DNA from: Halodesulfovibrio marinisediminis DSM 17456
GTDB lineage: Bacteria; Desulfobacterota; Desulfovibrionia; Desulfovibrionales; Desulfovibrionaceae
Direction of reading: 5' to 3'
Length of the DNA: 64,000 nt
Assembly (NCBI RefSeq): GCF_900129975.1
Contig: NZ_FSRG01000008.1
Coordinates: forward strand, 62,001 to 126,000
Shown here: positions 26,559 to 35,262 of the stretch, piece after piece
Numbering within the stretch: the first letter of the stretch is position 1
How the letters are laid out: the number at the start of each line of letters is the position of its first letter
Translations under genes and position numbers: made by a program
The notes under the pieces: model-generated
What the model was told of the DNA's origin: nothing
Databases searched by the model: none
What the model saw: the letters and a program-made list of their open reading frames with translations, nothing else

Positions 26559-27011
26559 ATGAACAATCGTCAAAAAGTACAACACATCCTGACAGAGTTC
26601 AGTAAGCATGTTGAACTGGAGTCAATTAAACTGAACAAAGACGGAAGCTGCAGGCTATTTTTCGATAAGCATATCGAGGTAAATTTGGAACTTGATGATA
26701 CAACAGAAAGTCTTTTCATCATCAGTCCTGTTATTGAGGCACATGAAGATCTCTATGCAGATGCATTGGAACTAAACTTGTTCTGGGGCCAATTGAAAGG
26801 AAGTAGATTTGTTCTGCTACGCAACATTAATGTGCTGGCGCTCATGCGCAGACTATCTATAGAGACTCTGGAAATTGAAACATTTGAAGAAACGCTGGAA
26901 CAGTTTCTGGAAACAATCACAGTCTGGAGGAAAGCATTCGAGGAAAACCCTAAGGAAGAACAGGCTGCTGCCTGTGGCTGGAATGCACATACCATTATTG
27001 GGAGAGCATAA
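26559..27011 (+). CDS. CesT/Tir-type secretion chaperone-like protein
   Basis: The 150-residue acidic protein has the size and features of the CesT family of type III secretion chaperones: a helix at the start, a beta-sheet core (CRLFFDKHIEVNLELDD, LFIISPVIE), the ADALELNLFWGQLKGSRFVL segment and a long C-terminal helix. Such chaperones bind effectors in the cytoplasm. No type III secretion or effector gene is near, so this is an orphan. ATG at 26559 with GGTGAA upstream is preferred over 26547. The stop overlaps the terminator of the converging gene. Confidence 0.75.
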   Translation: MNNRQKVQHILTEFSKHVELESIKLNKDGSCRLFFDKHIEVNLELDDTTESLFIISPVIEAHEDLYADALELNLFWGQLKGSRFVLLRNINVLALMRRLSIETLEIETFEETLEQFLETITVWRKAFEENPKEEQAAACGWNAHTIIGRA

Positions 27012-27043
27012 AAAAGCCTCCGATGGATATCTCCACCGAAGGC
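27010..27043 (-). terminator. Minus-strand terminator of the ligase-like gene
   Basis: On the minus strand GCCTTCGGTGGA pairs with TCCATCGGAGGC (two G-T wobbles) around a GATA loop, followed by six T. It overlaps the stop codon of the converging CesT-like gene. Confidence 0.8.
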
Positions 27044-27052
27044 AACAATCTC

Positions 27053-27652
27053 TTATCGTGCTGCGATTTCGCAGGCATCCGACAGTACGGTATTCGGCTC
27101 GTAAACCATTTCAGCACCTTTAAAGATAACGCCACCGCATCCTGCGCGTTTAGTCCACGTCTTAATCCAACGATCATACGCCTTCTGGGTGGAAAACGAA
27201 CGGGAGTGGAAATACTGCACAGGACGCATATACATTGTCACTTTGTCCAGAAGCATAAACACGTCTGCAAGCATGTTGATTTGCGTCCAAAGAGTAAACG
27301 GACTTTCCGCATCCGGTGCATACATATCGTAAATACGGAAATGCGGCTTACCTTTTTGTACAGGAATGATTACGCCGTCTGCGTGAAAAGGCCCCTGCAT
27401 CTTTTCGCCAAGGAGCTCACTTAACTTATCAAACTCTTCAATAAGATGCTCCATTCCAGAAAGAGCTACGCCTTCAGAGTCAATAACTTCCTTTGTCACA
27501 CCATCGATAAACACACGCTTACCAAAGTAACGGGCGCAATGCATGGTGCCGCTAAGGGAACCGCCATGTGCTGCTGTAAATGCCTCTATATCAGACCCGT
27601 ATGTTGCACAACGAAACGGGCTTTTAGCCATTTTTGCAATTGAAAGATCCAT
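27053..27652 (-). CDS. Hypothetical protein resembling a degenerate DNA/RNA ligase-type nucleotidyltransferase
   Basis: The 199-residue protein has a strong ribosome binding site (GGAGAGAGA) and terminator, so the gene is real. Its order of elements recalls covalent nucleotidyltransferases: SLSGTMHCARYFGKRV where KxDGxR would stand, FHADGVIIPVQKGKPHFRIYDMY like the ligase DGE...FDL region, and RAGCGGVIFKGAEMVYEP like the EGvVfK motif. The catalytic lysine of motif I is replaced (SLSG) and the motif IV glutamate is Gly. If the resemblance holds, the protein could not form an enzyme-AMP adduct. Fold assignment is by eye and tentative. An alternative is an unrelated conserved protein. Confidence 0.6.
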   Translation of the reverse strand: MDLSIAKMAKSPFRCATYGSDIEAFTAAHGGSLSGTMHCARYFGKRVFIDGVTKEVIDSEGVALSGMEHLIEEFDKLSELLGEKMQGPFHADGVIIPVQKGKPHFRIYDMYAPDAESPFTLWTQINMLADVFMLLDKVTMYMRPVQYFHSRSFSTQKAYDRWIKTWTKRAGCGGVIFKGAEMVYEPNTVLSDACEIAAR

Positions 27653-27739
27653 TCTCTCTCCAACAAAGTATCATCCGGACAAAAAAATCCGGCACTGTTT
27701 TACTACAAAAAACACACTACACACATTCACTGCACTCTA

Positions 27740-27958
27740 TCAACCGGCATAATTAGCCTGAGAGTAGCCGCTCCACACTGTGAGTAACCGCTTATCAAGT
27801 GTGTCACCGTTATTTTTTACTGCATTACCAATTCGGTTGCCAAAAAATGTCTTTTGGCAGTACAGTGGGTCGATTTGTTTAATTGTATGCTCAAACAGCT
27901 CTACTTCTTCAGGAAGCTGATGGTGGTGCACGCTTGTGCAAGCTTCTAATAAGCTCAA
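27740..27958 (-). CDS. Possible small hypothetical protein
   Basis: An open minus-strand frame of 72 codons begins at a TTG and ends VWSGYSQANYAG. The amino-acid composition looks protein-like (ELFEHTIKQIDPLYCQK) and it fills an otherwise empty gap. Against it: the start is TTG without a ribosome binding site, there is no terminator, and it overlaps the likely promoter region of the zinc-ribbon gene. No family is recognised. Confidence 0.3.
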   Translation of the reverse strand: MSLLEACTSVHHHQLPEEVELFEHTIKQIDPLYCQKTFFGNRIGNAVKNNGDTLDKRLLTVWSGYSQANYAG

Positions 27959-27989
27959 CAGTAGCGCTGTTTGGGAATTGAGGAGTCTT

Positions 27990-28142
27990 ATGCTGACAAC
28001 AACTCAAGCACCTGATGGTAAACCCGTTTACCAGTGCGACAAATGCGGAAGAGAAGTTGTGGCGCAGGATATTATAGTTACCTTTAGTGGTGACTTCTGT
28101 CCTGCCTGCTACGCCAAACAGCAACAGGATAAATCTTCCTAA
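27990..28142 (+). CDS. Small zinc-ribbon protein
   Basis: The 50-residue protein carries two CxxC pairs (YQCDKCGREVV and FCPACYAKQ) spaced like a single zinc ribbon, also resembling half of a LIM finger. GAGGAG lies seven bases before the ATG, and a strong terminator follows. The function is unknown; small zinc ribbons often act as protein-interaction modules or regulators. An upstream in-frame start at 27936 is less likely. Confidence 0.75.
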   Translation: MLTTTQAPDGKPVYQCDKCGREVVAQDIIVTFSGDFCPACYAKQQQDKSS

Positions 28143-28147
28143 TGATT

Positions 28148-28184
28148 GAGGCAGGAGATACTTATATCTTCTGCCTCTTTTTTT
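28148..28184 (+). terminator. Terminator after the zinc-ribbon gene
   Basis: Arms GAGGCAGGAGATA and TATCTTCTGCCTC (one mismatch) with loop CTTA, then seven T. Confidence 0.88.
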
Positions 28185-28257
28185 ACCTTTTCTTCATCAT
28201 TGTGTAGCGCTACAAAGCTTGCCATACCTATAGTTAACTTTATATATTGGAGCGAAT

Positions 28258-28911
28258 ATGACCACTCCTTACTCACAAGCCAATGTAGTTGACCTTACAC
28301 ATACAATTACTGAAGACATGCCAGTATATCCCGGTACGGATGCTCCGATAATTGAACAGGGCACCACGGTTGCTAAAGAAGGCTTTGCCGAAAAAAAGCT
28401 TACATTCTTCTCACATGTGGGTACCCACATGGATGCTCCGGCACATATTTTTGAGGATAAAAAAACGCTGGATGCACTGCCGGTTTCAACATTTACAGGG
28501 CCTGCATGCGTTATTGATGTCTCCGGTCAGGCTCACATCACACTCGATTTCTTAAAGCTACATGAAGACCGCATCGGCCATTGCGACTTTGTCATCTTTT
28601 CTTCCGGTCATGAAAAACATTGGGGAACTGAAGCATACTTTTCCCCGTTCCCGACGTTAGATGAAGAAGCTGCAAAATGGATTTCAACTCAGAACCTAAA
28701 AGGTCTTGGCATTGATGCTATCTCGTTTGATACTATGGATGTAACTACCCTGTTCATTCACGAAATTCTTCTCGGCAACGGACTTGTCCTCATCGAAAAC
28801 TTGAAGAATCTAGATCAAATCAAAGATCCAATCTTTACCTTTGTGGCGTTACCACTCAAAATTGTTGAAAGCGACGGCTCTCCTATCCGTGCGATCGCCA
28901 TTCTACCGTAA
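28258..28911 (+). CDS. Cyclase-family metal-dependent hydrolase
   Basis: The 217-residue protein shows the family signature HVGTHMDAPAH (HxGTHxDxPxH), which binds a metal ion, preceded by DLTHTITEDMPVYPGTDAP. The family includes kynurenine formamidase and isatin hydrolase; members open amide or lactam bonds. The tryptophan-degradation genes expected for a kynurenine route are absent here, so the substrate is open. It lies between the zinc-ribbon gene and a hydrolase on the other strand, and has a terminator. Confidence 0.88.
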   Translation: MTTPYSQANVVDLTHTITEDMPVYPGTDAPIIEQGTTVAKEGFAEKKLTFFSHVGTHMDAPAHIFEDKKTLDALPVSTFTGPACVIDVSGQAHITLDFLKLHEDRIGHCDFVIFSSGHEKHWGTEAYFSPFPTLDEEAAKWISTQNLKGLGIDAISFDTMDVTTLFIHEILLGNGLVLIENLKNLDQIKDPIFTFVALPLKIVESDGSPIRAIAILP

Positions 28912-28966
28912 CTCACGATACTTCATTTAAATATTGCAAGCGGCCTTCGACCATGCAAAAAACAAT

Positions 28967-28998
28967 GCCCCGTAACCAATAGTTACGGGGCGTATTTT
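28967..28998. terminator. Terminator between convergent genes
   Basis: Arms GCCCCGTAAC and GTTACGGGGC enclose CAATA, followed by GTATTTTAT. It is AT-rich on both sides and is likely used by the cyclase-family gene and the converging hydrolase. Confidence 0.8.
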
Positions 28999-29017
28999 AT
29001 ATAATGGCACAAGCAGC

Positions 29018-29599
29018 CTAGCTTTGAGCAGCACCCTGTGGTGCAATCTGATCTTTAATCCATTGTAACCAGAACTGACATGCATCCTTATGGAAATTAG
29101 CTGATAACGGGTTCATAAACCCGTGGGCAAACGGGGTAATGTAACACTGCGCGAGTGGCAAATCCTGAAGCGACCGTGCAACAGGTTCTACCTCAAACGA
29201 TTTTTCATTGTCTGAGAAAACCAAATCTACAGGCACCTTCGGCATGTAATTCATCATATTACGAATAGGTGAACCATAAAAACATATTGCGCCCACAACT
29301 GCCCCTACATTATCCGCACAAGCAGCAGACCAAACAGCTCCTGCACCAGCACTGAAGCCAATAAGGCAAGTAGGCTCTGTTGTCTGTTGTACCGCTTCGA
29401 TAACCTTCTGGGCATAATTATCGTGCCCGCACTCAGCAACATATCTGGCATATGCATCTTCTTCACTAGCAAATGCGGGATCTGTCCCATCATACGGATC
29501 AACAACTGTAATACTGCTCGTAATATCTTCAAAAAAAGACGTCATCCCGTCTACATACGGAGTCTTTCCCCATATTTCTGTGGCAAAAATAATATTCAT
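29018..29599 (-). CDS. Alpha/beta hydrolase, dienelactone-hydrolase-like
   Basis: The 193-residue cytoplasmic protein has the nucleophile elbow GFSAGAGAV (Ser in GxSxG), an acidic residue in DLVFSDNEKSFEV and a His in ITPFAHGFMNP, giving a plausible catalytic triad. Size and order match the dienelactone hydrolase group. GGGT upstream of the ATG is a modest ribosome binding site. The substrate is unknown. Confidence 0.8.
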   Translation of the reverse strand: MNIIFATEIWGKTPYVDGMTSFFEDITSSITVVDPYDGTDPAFASEEDAYARYVAECGHDNYAQKVIEAVQQTTEPTCLIGFSAGAGAVWSAACADNVGAVVGAICFYGSPIRNMMNYMPKVPVDLVFSDNEKSFEVEPVARSLQDLPLAQCYITPFAHGFMNPLSANFHKDACQFWLQWIKDQIAPQGAAQS

Positions 29600-30120
29600 T
29601 ATTATTGACCCTTATTCGAAAACCAACACGTAATTCACTCCCACATTATAGAGGGAGTTCACTACAGCTTGGCGTCATTATTTTTACTATTACGGCACAC
29701 TGTCTTTGCACCGACTCTATCAAGCAACATAACTCCTAAACATATAACAGAAGTAAAATGTTACATACTAAAGCACTTAAACAAAAACGCTCTACCAGCG
29801 AGTTTTAGCTCCCCAAAAGAACGTTACGCGCTGTATCAAGCAATCTCGGAAACGGAAAGAAACCCCATGAGGAGACAATTGTCAATCAGCGACTCTATCT
29901 CATAGCTAGCACAACAAGCAGTATATTACCGCCTCATTTTTTTTGTCATAAGACTGCCTAACGAATTTCAAAATATAACAATTGAAAAACACCAATTTTT
30001 TCTTAACAAATAACATGATCACCCCAACGCCCAAAAAAAACATTGAGACATCAACTCTTGATATAACAATCATATAAGCTATGAAGATGTTACTAGTTGA
30101 AGTGAACAAGAAGGCTGTAA
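29600..30120. other. Intergenic region at the left edge of the accessory block
   Basis: No gene is supported. It is AT-rich, with one short inverted repeat (ACTCCC at 29637, GGGAGT at 29653). It ends at the left inverted repeat of an IS3-family remnant. Confidence 0.4.
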
Positions 30121-31309
30121 TGTGAATCGCCCCTATTTTCGTAGACACTCTTTAGTTATGTATTTGTAACTTCAGAAGGATACGATGGGCGATAAGCGTT
30201 ACCCTGATGAATTCAAAATTGAAGCAGTGAAGCACATCACAAAACATGGCTATTTTATCCAAAATGTTGTTCAGCGGTTAGGAGTAAATTCGCACAGCCT
30301 ACATTTGTAGCGAAAGAAGTATGGTGATGGTGTAGTTTCGGCAGGCTCTATCAATGATCAGCAGGCGAAAATAAAGCCTCTACGAGCTGAACTAAAGCGT
30401 GTAACGGAAAAACGAGGTCTCTTAGCAGACTTCGCCAAAGAGCCCCTGTGAAGTCTGCGCTCACCAAGCCCCATCTACATAAGTTTGCTGTCCGATCTAT
30501 TGTCGAGCCCTGCAAATTCATCACAGCGGATTCTACGCTTGGGTCAAACACCCGAATTCACCACGGCAAAAAGAAAATCTAATTAAGTAATTCTGGCTGG
30601 AAAGCGGCGGCGTGTATGGTTACCGGAAAAGCCACCAAGATTTATGCGAAATCGGAGAAATATGCGGTAAAAACCGTGTTGCTCGACTTATGGAGCAAGC
30701 GGAACTTAAAGCATAAGTCGGCTATAGAAAACCACGCGTCAAAGCTGACGCACCGCTATTCAAACTGACAGTCGCCTAAAGCAGCAGTTTAGTACAGACG
30801 ATCCAAAGAAAGTGTGGGAGACGAAAATTACGTATATTCGAACCCATAGGGCTGGTAGTGCTTATCTAGAGTTATAAATCTCTTTTCCAGACAAGTTGTT
30901 GGTTGGGCTATGAAACCATAGATAACGGTAGAGCTAATGTTGAAATTCCTACTGATGGCATTGTGGCGACGAAAGCCCGAATATAGCGTTCTGATTCACT
31001 CCGATCAAGAAAGCCAGTACACAAATCATGACTGATTATCCTTCCTAAAGGCGCACAATCTCGTTGCAGTATGAGTAGGCGAAGAAACTGTCATGACAAT
31101 GCTGTACTTTCAGCTTTTAAAACGAAAACGGATTAAACGACGGGTCTACAAAGACAGAGAAACTACCCGTAAGAATATCTTCAACTACATTGAAATGTTC
31201 TACAATCCAATTCGATGGCATGGACACAATGGAAACCTGCTACCGATTAAATTTGAAAAAAAAATTTGCTAGTAATATTATAGGGTTCTAATAAAATGGT
31301 GGCAATTCA
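30121..31309 (+). mobile_element. Decayed IS3-family insertion sequence
   Basis: About 1.19 kb, bounded by imperfect terminal inverted repeats: the left end TGTGAATCGCCCCTATTTT corresponds to the complement of the right end near 31283-31308 (GAATxGCCxCxxTTTT shared). Inside are remains of orfA and orfB of an IS3-type transposase with several stop codons and frame shifts. No target duplication is recognised. Confidence 0.8.
30185..31272 (+). pseudogene. IS3-family transposase remnant (orfA and orfB)
   Basis: OrfA starts MGDKRYPDEFKIEAVKHI and stops after SHSLHL at 30308, where relatives have a Trp, so TGG probably became TAG. OrfB pieces occur in more than one frame: a segment equivalent to VYGYRKSHQDLCEIGEICGK near 30610, a DSDQESQYTNHD segment with one catalytic Asp near 31005, and the C-terminal FNYIEMFYNPIRWHGHNGNL near 31180. 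The region around the third catalytic residue is frameshifted. It cannot make an active transposase. Confidence 0.85.
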
Positions 31310-31343
31310 TCTCTTAATCTACAAGTGCATGTTAGATGAAAGT

Positions 31344-31390
31344 TTATACTAATAAAAAAGCACCTTATCGGTGCTTTTTTATTAGTATAA
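31344..31390. terminator. Perfect 21-bp inverted repeat terminator
   Basis: Two 21-base arms (31344-31364 and 31370-31390, core AAAAAAGCACC/GGTGCTTTTTT) enclose TTATC. A-run and T-run are symmetrical, so it acts in both directions; it lies 28 bases after the stop of the helical-repeat gene. Confidence 0.88.
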
Positions 31391-31425
31391 CGCAAAAGTT
31401 ATTATCTAGAATAAGCCTTAAGCTG
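31351..31425. repeat. 75-bp repeat, copy A
   Basis: It covers the terminator and the last codons and stop of the helical-repeat gene. It matches copy B (41845-41920) with three substitutions and one single-base indel. Confidence 0.9.
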
Positions 31426-33340
31426 TTAGCTGCTTCATGGCTTGACACATAGATTGTACAGTCGTGTTATTTGGGTATGCTTTTTCAAGTATTTCCATTT
31501 GTCCAATAATAAAAGTTATGGCTTCATCGTTAGATGTATTTTTCAGCATCGGCACAAAGGAGATAGCTGATTTTGAAAGAAATTCCGCAGCAAGTTCATT
31601 TTGGGGTTGGGTATCGCACAGTTTGCTAAGAGTATTGTACGCGCGTTGGTACTCTATCAAACTGTCATTTTTTGAGCTGATAATGGCATGATTATATGCC
31701 ACTTTTGCATACTCTTTTCCAACTATTAAAGAGTCTGTAAAACATTCTGCTATACTCTGTGCCTTTTCGAAATGAACACTGGAAGTTGTAAAATCTCCTT
31801 GTTCTGCACAGCGGACGCTTTCAGCGTTTTCTATATTGAGTTTTATTCGCGCTGCTTCTTCGTTACTTTTAATAAGCTCAGAAAGTGAGTTTATTTCATT
31901 TTTGATTTGTGAATAGGAAAGTTCTTCGTTTTCTGGAGTAAGCGCAAAGAAGAGGAATGCGCTGTAGCACTCTGCATATCGTGCAAGCAAAGCTTCATTT
32001 TCAACGCAGTGAGCTTTTAGACCATTCATATGTTTAAGCATGGTACCTAATGGTACGACATGTTGGCCTGTTCGTTTCTTAAGAATAATACTGCAGGCCC
32101 ATAGAGCTGGGTAAAGCAACTGTGGGGTTGGATATTTTAAGCAGTTTGTAATAAGCTCTTTGTATAACTTGATAGATATGATGTTGTCTTCTGGGGTCGT
32201 TGCTGCAATAAGATTTGCAATCATGGTCGCATACGGGTCAGCAATTTTCTTTTCGTTAGGAAGAGCTTCAAAAACGTTCCGTACGTTTGCAAGAATATCT
32301 ATACATCCTTGCACCTTATTTTGCTTAGCAAAATGTAGGAACCCTGCAGATGCAATCTCTGTATATACAATCCAATATTGGATTGTAGCATTTGCCTTAC
32401 TACCTTTAGTAAAAAGAGCTGGGATCAGTTCTGCAAATGTTTCGCAATCAGGCTGTATATCTACAAGATTAAAAGCAATTGCATTGATATGAATAAGTAA
32501 CAGCTGTTGTATTGCTTTACGTGTAGCTTCTTCGTTTTCCAGTTCTAATTCTGTTTCTGTGACAAGCATCAACAGGGAGTATAGCGCCTTAGCTCGCGCC
32601 CCCTTTAAGAATAGTTCTAACTGATACATCTGCAACAATGCATCAGCAATGGCTGGAGCGCATTCTTTGTGACGAATAAGCCCCTTTTCTGGGTCAGTTA
32701 GAATAATGTATGCTTGAGAGGCATTTTGGTGTTGGTCTTGCTGCCTGCTAATGATGTATAAACTGCGTGCAGCATCAGCAAGGAAAATGCGTACACTGGT
32801 GTGTTTATGCTTGCGGCAAAGATTGCAAATATCCTCAAAAAGACCTGCGGCACCCTCATGATCTTCCATTGTGAGTGAAGTGGTCATAAGGCTGGTTGCT
32901 ACACGTGCAAGCTCCTTGGCTGCTTCAATACTTCCACTATAGGATTCACATATCTGCAGGTCTGTATAGAGTTTATTTGCAATGTCCATGTTGTTTGTAC
33001 TTAACGCCGCAATCGCTGTCGTTGCTGCAATGGAGTACAAGGTTGAGTGTAGCATGCTATATTCGTATTCATCACATAGCGTTGTGAGTGATTCGTATAT
33101 TTGTAATGCTCCCTGTAGCTCATTGCACATGAGAAGAGTCGGCAAGGTAAGTCGTACAATCTTGCAGTAGTCGTTTACACGAGCTTCTTTGTTAATGAAA
33201 AGGGATATGTTTTCATCAAGTTTGTTTATAATTTTAAGAAGTTCAGAAGCCTTTTTTGTTTGTGATGTTAGGCTGTTAGCTTGCGAAACTTGTGCTTGAA
33301 TCTCTGTAAAGAAAATCTCTATCTTACTATTATCTTCCAC
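31418..33340 (-). CDS. Large alpha-helical repeat protein (TPR-like), function unknown
   Basis: The 640-residue protein consists almost entirely of amphipathic helices with degenerate 34-40 residue periodicity (for example VHFEKAQSIAECFTDSLIVG and EYAKVAYNHAIISSKNDSL), suggesting a TPR-like solenoid. No signal peptide or membrane span is seen, so it is probably cytoplasmic and acts in protein binding. The start is GTG at 33340 with AAAGGT upstream. It lies in one direction with the lipoprotein, the broken hydrolase and the autotransporter, but gaps of 63 bases or more and separate terminators leave operon structure open. A second copy of its 3' end lies beside the IS at 41.9 kb. Confidence 0.75.
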   Translation of the reverse strand: MEDNSKIEIFFTEIQAQVSQANSLTSQTKKASELLKIINKLDENISLFINKEARVNDYCKIVRLTLPTLLMCNELQGALQIYESLTTLCDEYEYSMLHSTLYSIAATTAIAALSTNNMDIANKLYTDLQICESYSGSIEAAKELARVATSLMTTSLTMEDHEGAAGLFEDICNLCRKHKHTSVRIFLADAARSLYIISRQQDQHQNASQAYIILTDPEKGLIRHKECAPAIADALLQMYQLELFLKGARAKALYSLLMLVTETELELENEEATRKAIQQLLLIHINAIAFNLVDIQPDCETFAELIPALFTKGSKANATIQYWIVYTEIASAGFLHFAKQNKVQGCIDILANVRNVFEALPNEKKIADPYATMIANLIAATTPEDNIISIKLYKELITNCLKYPTPQLLYPALWACSIILKKRTGQHVVPLGTMLKHMNGLKAHCVENEALLARYAECYSAFLFFALTPENEELSYSQIKNEINSLSELIKSNEEAARIKLNIENAESVRCAEQGDFTTSSVHFEKAQSIAECFTDSLIVGKEYAKVAYNHAIISSKNDSLIEYQRAYNTLSKLCDTQPQNELAAEFLSKSAISFVPMLKNTSNDEAITFIIGQMEILEKAYPNNTTVQSMCQAMKQLTA

Positions 33341-33403
33341 AAAATCTTACCTTTCACTAGAGAGTGTTCATCATCCCAGAGTGGTATTAAACAGACACAA
33401 TCG

Positions 33404-34093
33404 CTATTTAATTACACCAGATTCTTTCATTTCTGGCCCCATGGCGCCCCAGCTTTCAATTAAGGCTGCTACAGCATATGAAACTTGGTTAGGAAAAACA
33501 GGAGCACTTGCGGTTACAGGAATGTCCCAAGACAAAACAATGTTGCCTTTATCGTTGGTGTACAGGCCTTGTGGAACTAAGTTTTTGTTATGCCATTCTG
33601 TTGAAAAATCTGCGAAGCGTTTTTTTGCAGCTGCAGAAGTCATTGGCTTGATGTGTGGCGTGGCTCGCACACGAATAATGTTCACTAATGCTGTATTGTT
33701 TTTTTTGTCAAAACTACGAAGAAGAGTATCTACCACAACAGTACAATTAGGAATATTGAGTTTGCTGTAATCAATGTCATACTTCATAATGTAGTAATCT
33801 TGGTTCTCATTAGAACGAAGCAGTTCAAATTTGTATGGAGATTTTCCATGCATGAGTTCTGCAATACTTTTTGTAATATTGCCTGGAACCATACTTGGCT
33901 GCAGGAGGGTGAAAGTCATATTTTTGGTGCTGTTAGCCACTTTCTTTTGTTTGTTTTTTTTACTCATAGTAGTTTCCTGTATAGTTGGTGTTTGATTTTT
34001 TTTAACACAGCCAATGCAACAAGTTGAGATTAACGCAAGGGTAAGGATAGCTGCCAACAACGCTGAAATTTTCGAACGGTTTGTCTGAGGCAT
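33404..34093 (-). CDS. Hypothetical lipoprotein
   Basis: The 229-residue protein has an N-terminal signal segment (SKISALLAAILTLALISTCC) ending in a probable lipidation site at IGC (Cys29), then a Lys-rich linker (KKNKQKKVANSTKN). The mature domain mixes strands and helices with two cysteines near the middle. AGGA precedes the ATG. It should be anchored to a membrane on the periplasmic or outer side. No family is recognised. It lies between the helical-repeat gene and the broken hydrolase. Confidence 0.7.
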   Translation of the reverse strand: MPQTNRSKISALLAAILTLALISTCCIGCVKKNQTPTIQETTMSKKNKQKKVANSTKNMTFTLLQPSMVPGNITKSIAELMHGKSPYKFELLRSNENQDYYIMKYDIDYSKLNIPNCTVVVDTLLRSFDKKNNTALVNIIRVRATPHIKPMTSAAAKKRFADFSTEWHNKNLVPQGLYTNDKGNIVLSWDIPVTASAPVFPNQVSYAVAALIESWGAMGPEMKESGVIK

Positions 34094-34134
34094 AGTATGT
34101 TCCTGTTGTGTTTATGTTTTTTAAATCAATACGA

Positions 34135-34974
34135 TTAATTAATTACAATTGTAGAATCATATTGCTGTAATAGCTTTGACCATGCTGTCTCCCACCCTTT
34201 TGTATGCGAACATTCTGGCACGGTAATAACTCTTAAAAAATCTGCTTTAGAGCGATTAACAAATGATCGTGCAATTGAGATCGGGATATTTTCGTCTTCT
34301 GCCCCTACGTAATGTACTTGAGGGATGTGGCGTACTTTATGTGCATAATTCTCGGGACTAAGGGAGTCATAAAGTGGTGTAATGTCATGTAGATCAACCC
34401 ATAATTGTGTGTTGATATTCCCAGCAATAGTCCTGATAGATGCAATGTCATCTCTGCGGGCTGCTATAAGAATGGCTACACCACCCCCGCCAGAGTAACC
34501 AACCAGATGAATGTTTTTAGCCCCGCTTTGTCGTTTTGCTATGGAAATAGCTTCATCCATGCTGACAATAACTTCGTCGCTCATGCGAGCGAATGTCCAA
34601 ACATTAGTATCGCAGTTTCGTGCGTCTATCCCGCCTGTAAATTGGCAAGGACGTGCTAAGTAAACGACATTTTTAGCCGGATCTTTTATGGCTAATGCAA
34701 GAGCAAGTGGCGGAACAGGGGTGGGATCTGAAGAAGGACGTGACCGTGTGTACTAAGCCCTACCATCACCTTCAATGTAGATGACAAGATCCTCACTCAT
34801 TCCGTATTTTGTGTAAGCAACAAGATCGTAACGTAGGGTGCGATACGTTTGTTTGGTAAACGGTGTAGTTTGTTCTAGTTGGCTTATTGAGAAGGAAGAA
34901 CTGGAAACGCCAGCACAACTGCTACAGCAAAGGATAAGGAGGAAAATAAAAATTTTATACAAAAAGTGTGTCAT
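34135..34974 (-). pseudogene. Alpha/beta-hydrolase lipoprotein interrupted by one amber codon
   Basis: Two frames, 34753-34974 and 34135-34584, are in the same phase and join through open sequence, broken only by TAG at 34753-34755. The joined product of about 279 residues has a lipobox (LILCCSSC), a conserved start VIYIEGDGRA, then YTRSRPSSDPTPVPPLALAL, VVYLARPCQFTGG, the nucleophile GYSGGGGVA, Asp in VGAEDENIP and His in PECSHTKGW. Relatives recalled from family knowledge have Trp after DGxA, so TGG to TAG is the likely change. All catalytic residues are intact, so the loss looks recent, or it is a sequencing error. Truncated restart at the ATG at 34584 would lack the N-terminus. Confidence 0.85.
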
Positions 34975-35150
34975 CTCGGCGTAGGGTACAATGTATAAGT
35001 GTTGCCTTGAGGTTCTGTAAGATAGAAAAATGGCTTTTGTCGTGCATGCGCATAAGAAAATTTTAATGAAGTTATTTTGGACAACACATGCACGTAACTA
35101 TCTTACTGAGTCTGTATCGGGAGAACCGTTTATGACTATTAGGTTAAAAT

Positions 35151-35174
35151 AGAGGGCGCATATATGCGCCCTCT
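35151..35174. terminator. GC-rich palindromic hairpin
   Basis: A fully self-complementary 24-bp sequence of the form AGAGGGCGCATA-TATGCGCCCTCT. It lies 90 bases downstream of the autotransporter gene, on the minus strand, and is followed there by an A/T-rich stretch. Confidence 0.6.
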
Positions 35175-35219
35175 ATTGTTTGGGCTTCTCGTCTCCCCTA
35201 AAGGGGTGAGTTGAGAAGT

Positions 35220-35242
35220 CCGGAAGGGCAACGCCCTTCCGG
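35220..35242 (-). terminator. Hairpin directly after the autotransporter gene
   Basis: CCGGAAGGGC and its complement GCCCTTCCGG enclose three bases, 20 bases after the stop codon. It lacks a long T tract, so the two hairpins may work together. Confidence 0.6.
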
Positions 35243-35262
35243 TTCTATGTGTTTACTAACGA

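Noticed and set aside
29669-30148. Frames on both strands between the hydrolase and the first IS
   Set aside because: AT-rich, short, no ribosome binding sites and no family resemblance.
34753-34755. Amber codon as pyrrolysine or a frameshift site
   Set aside because: No pyl genes are visible, the two halves are in the same frame, and Trp is the expected residue at this place.
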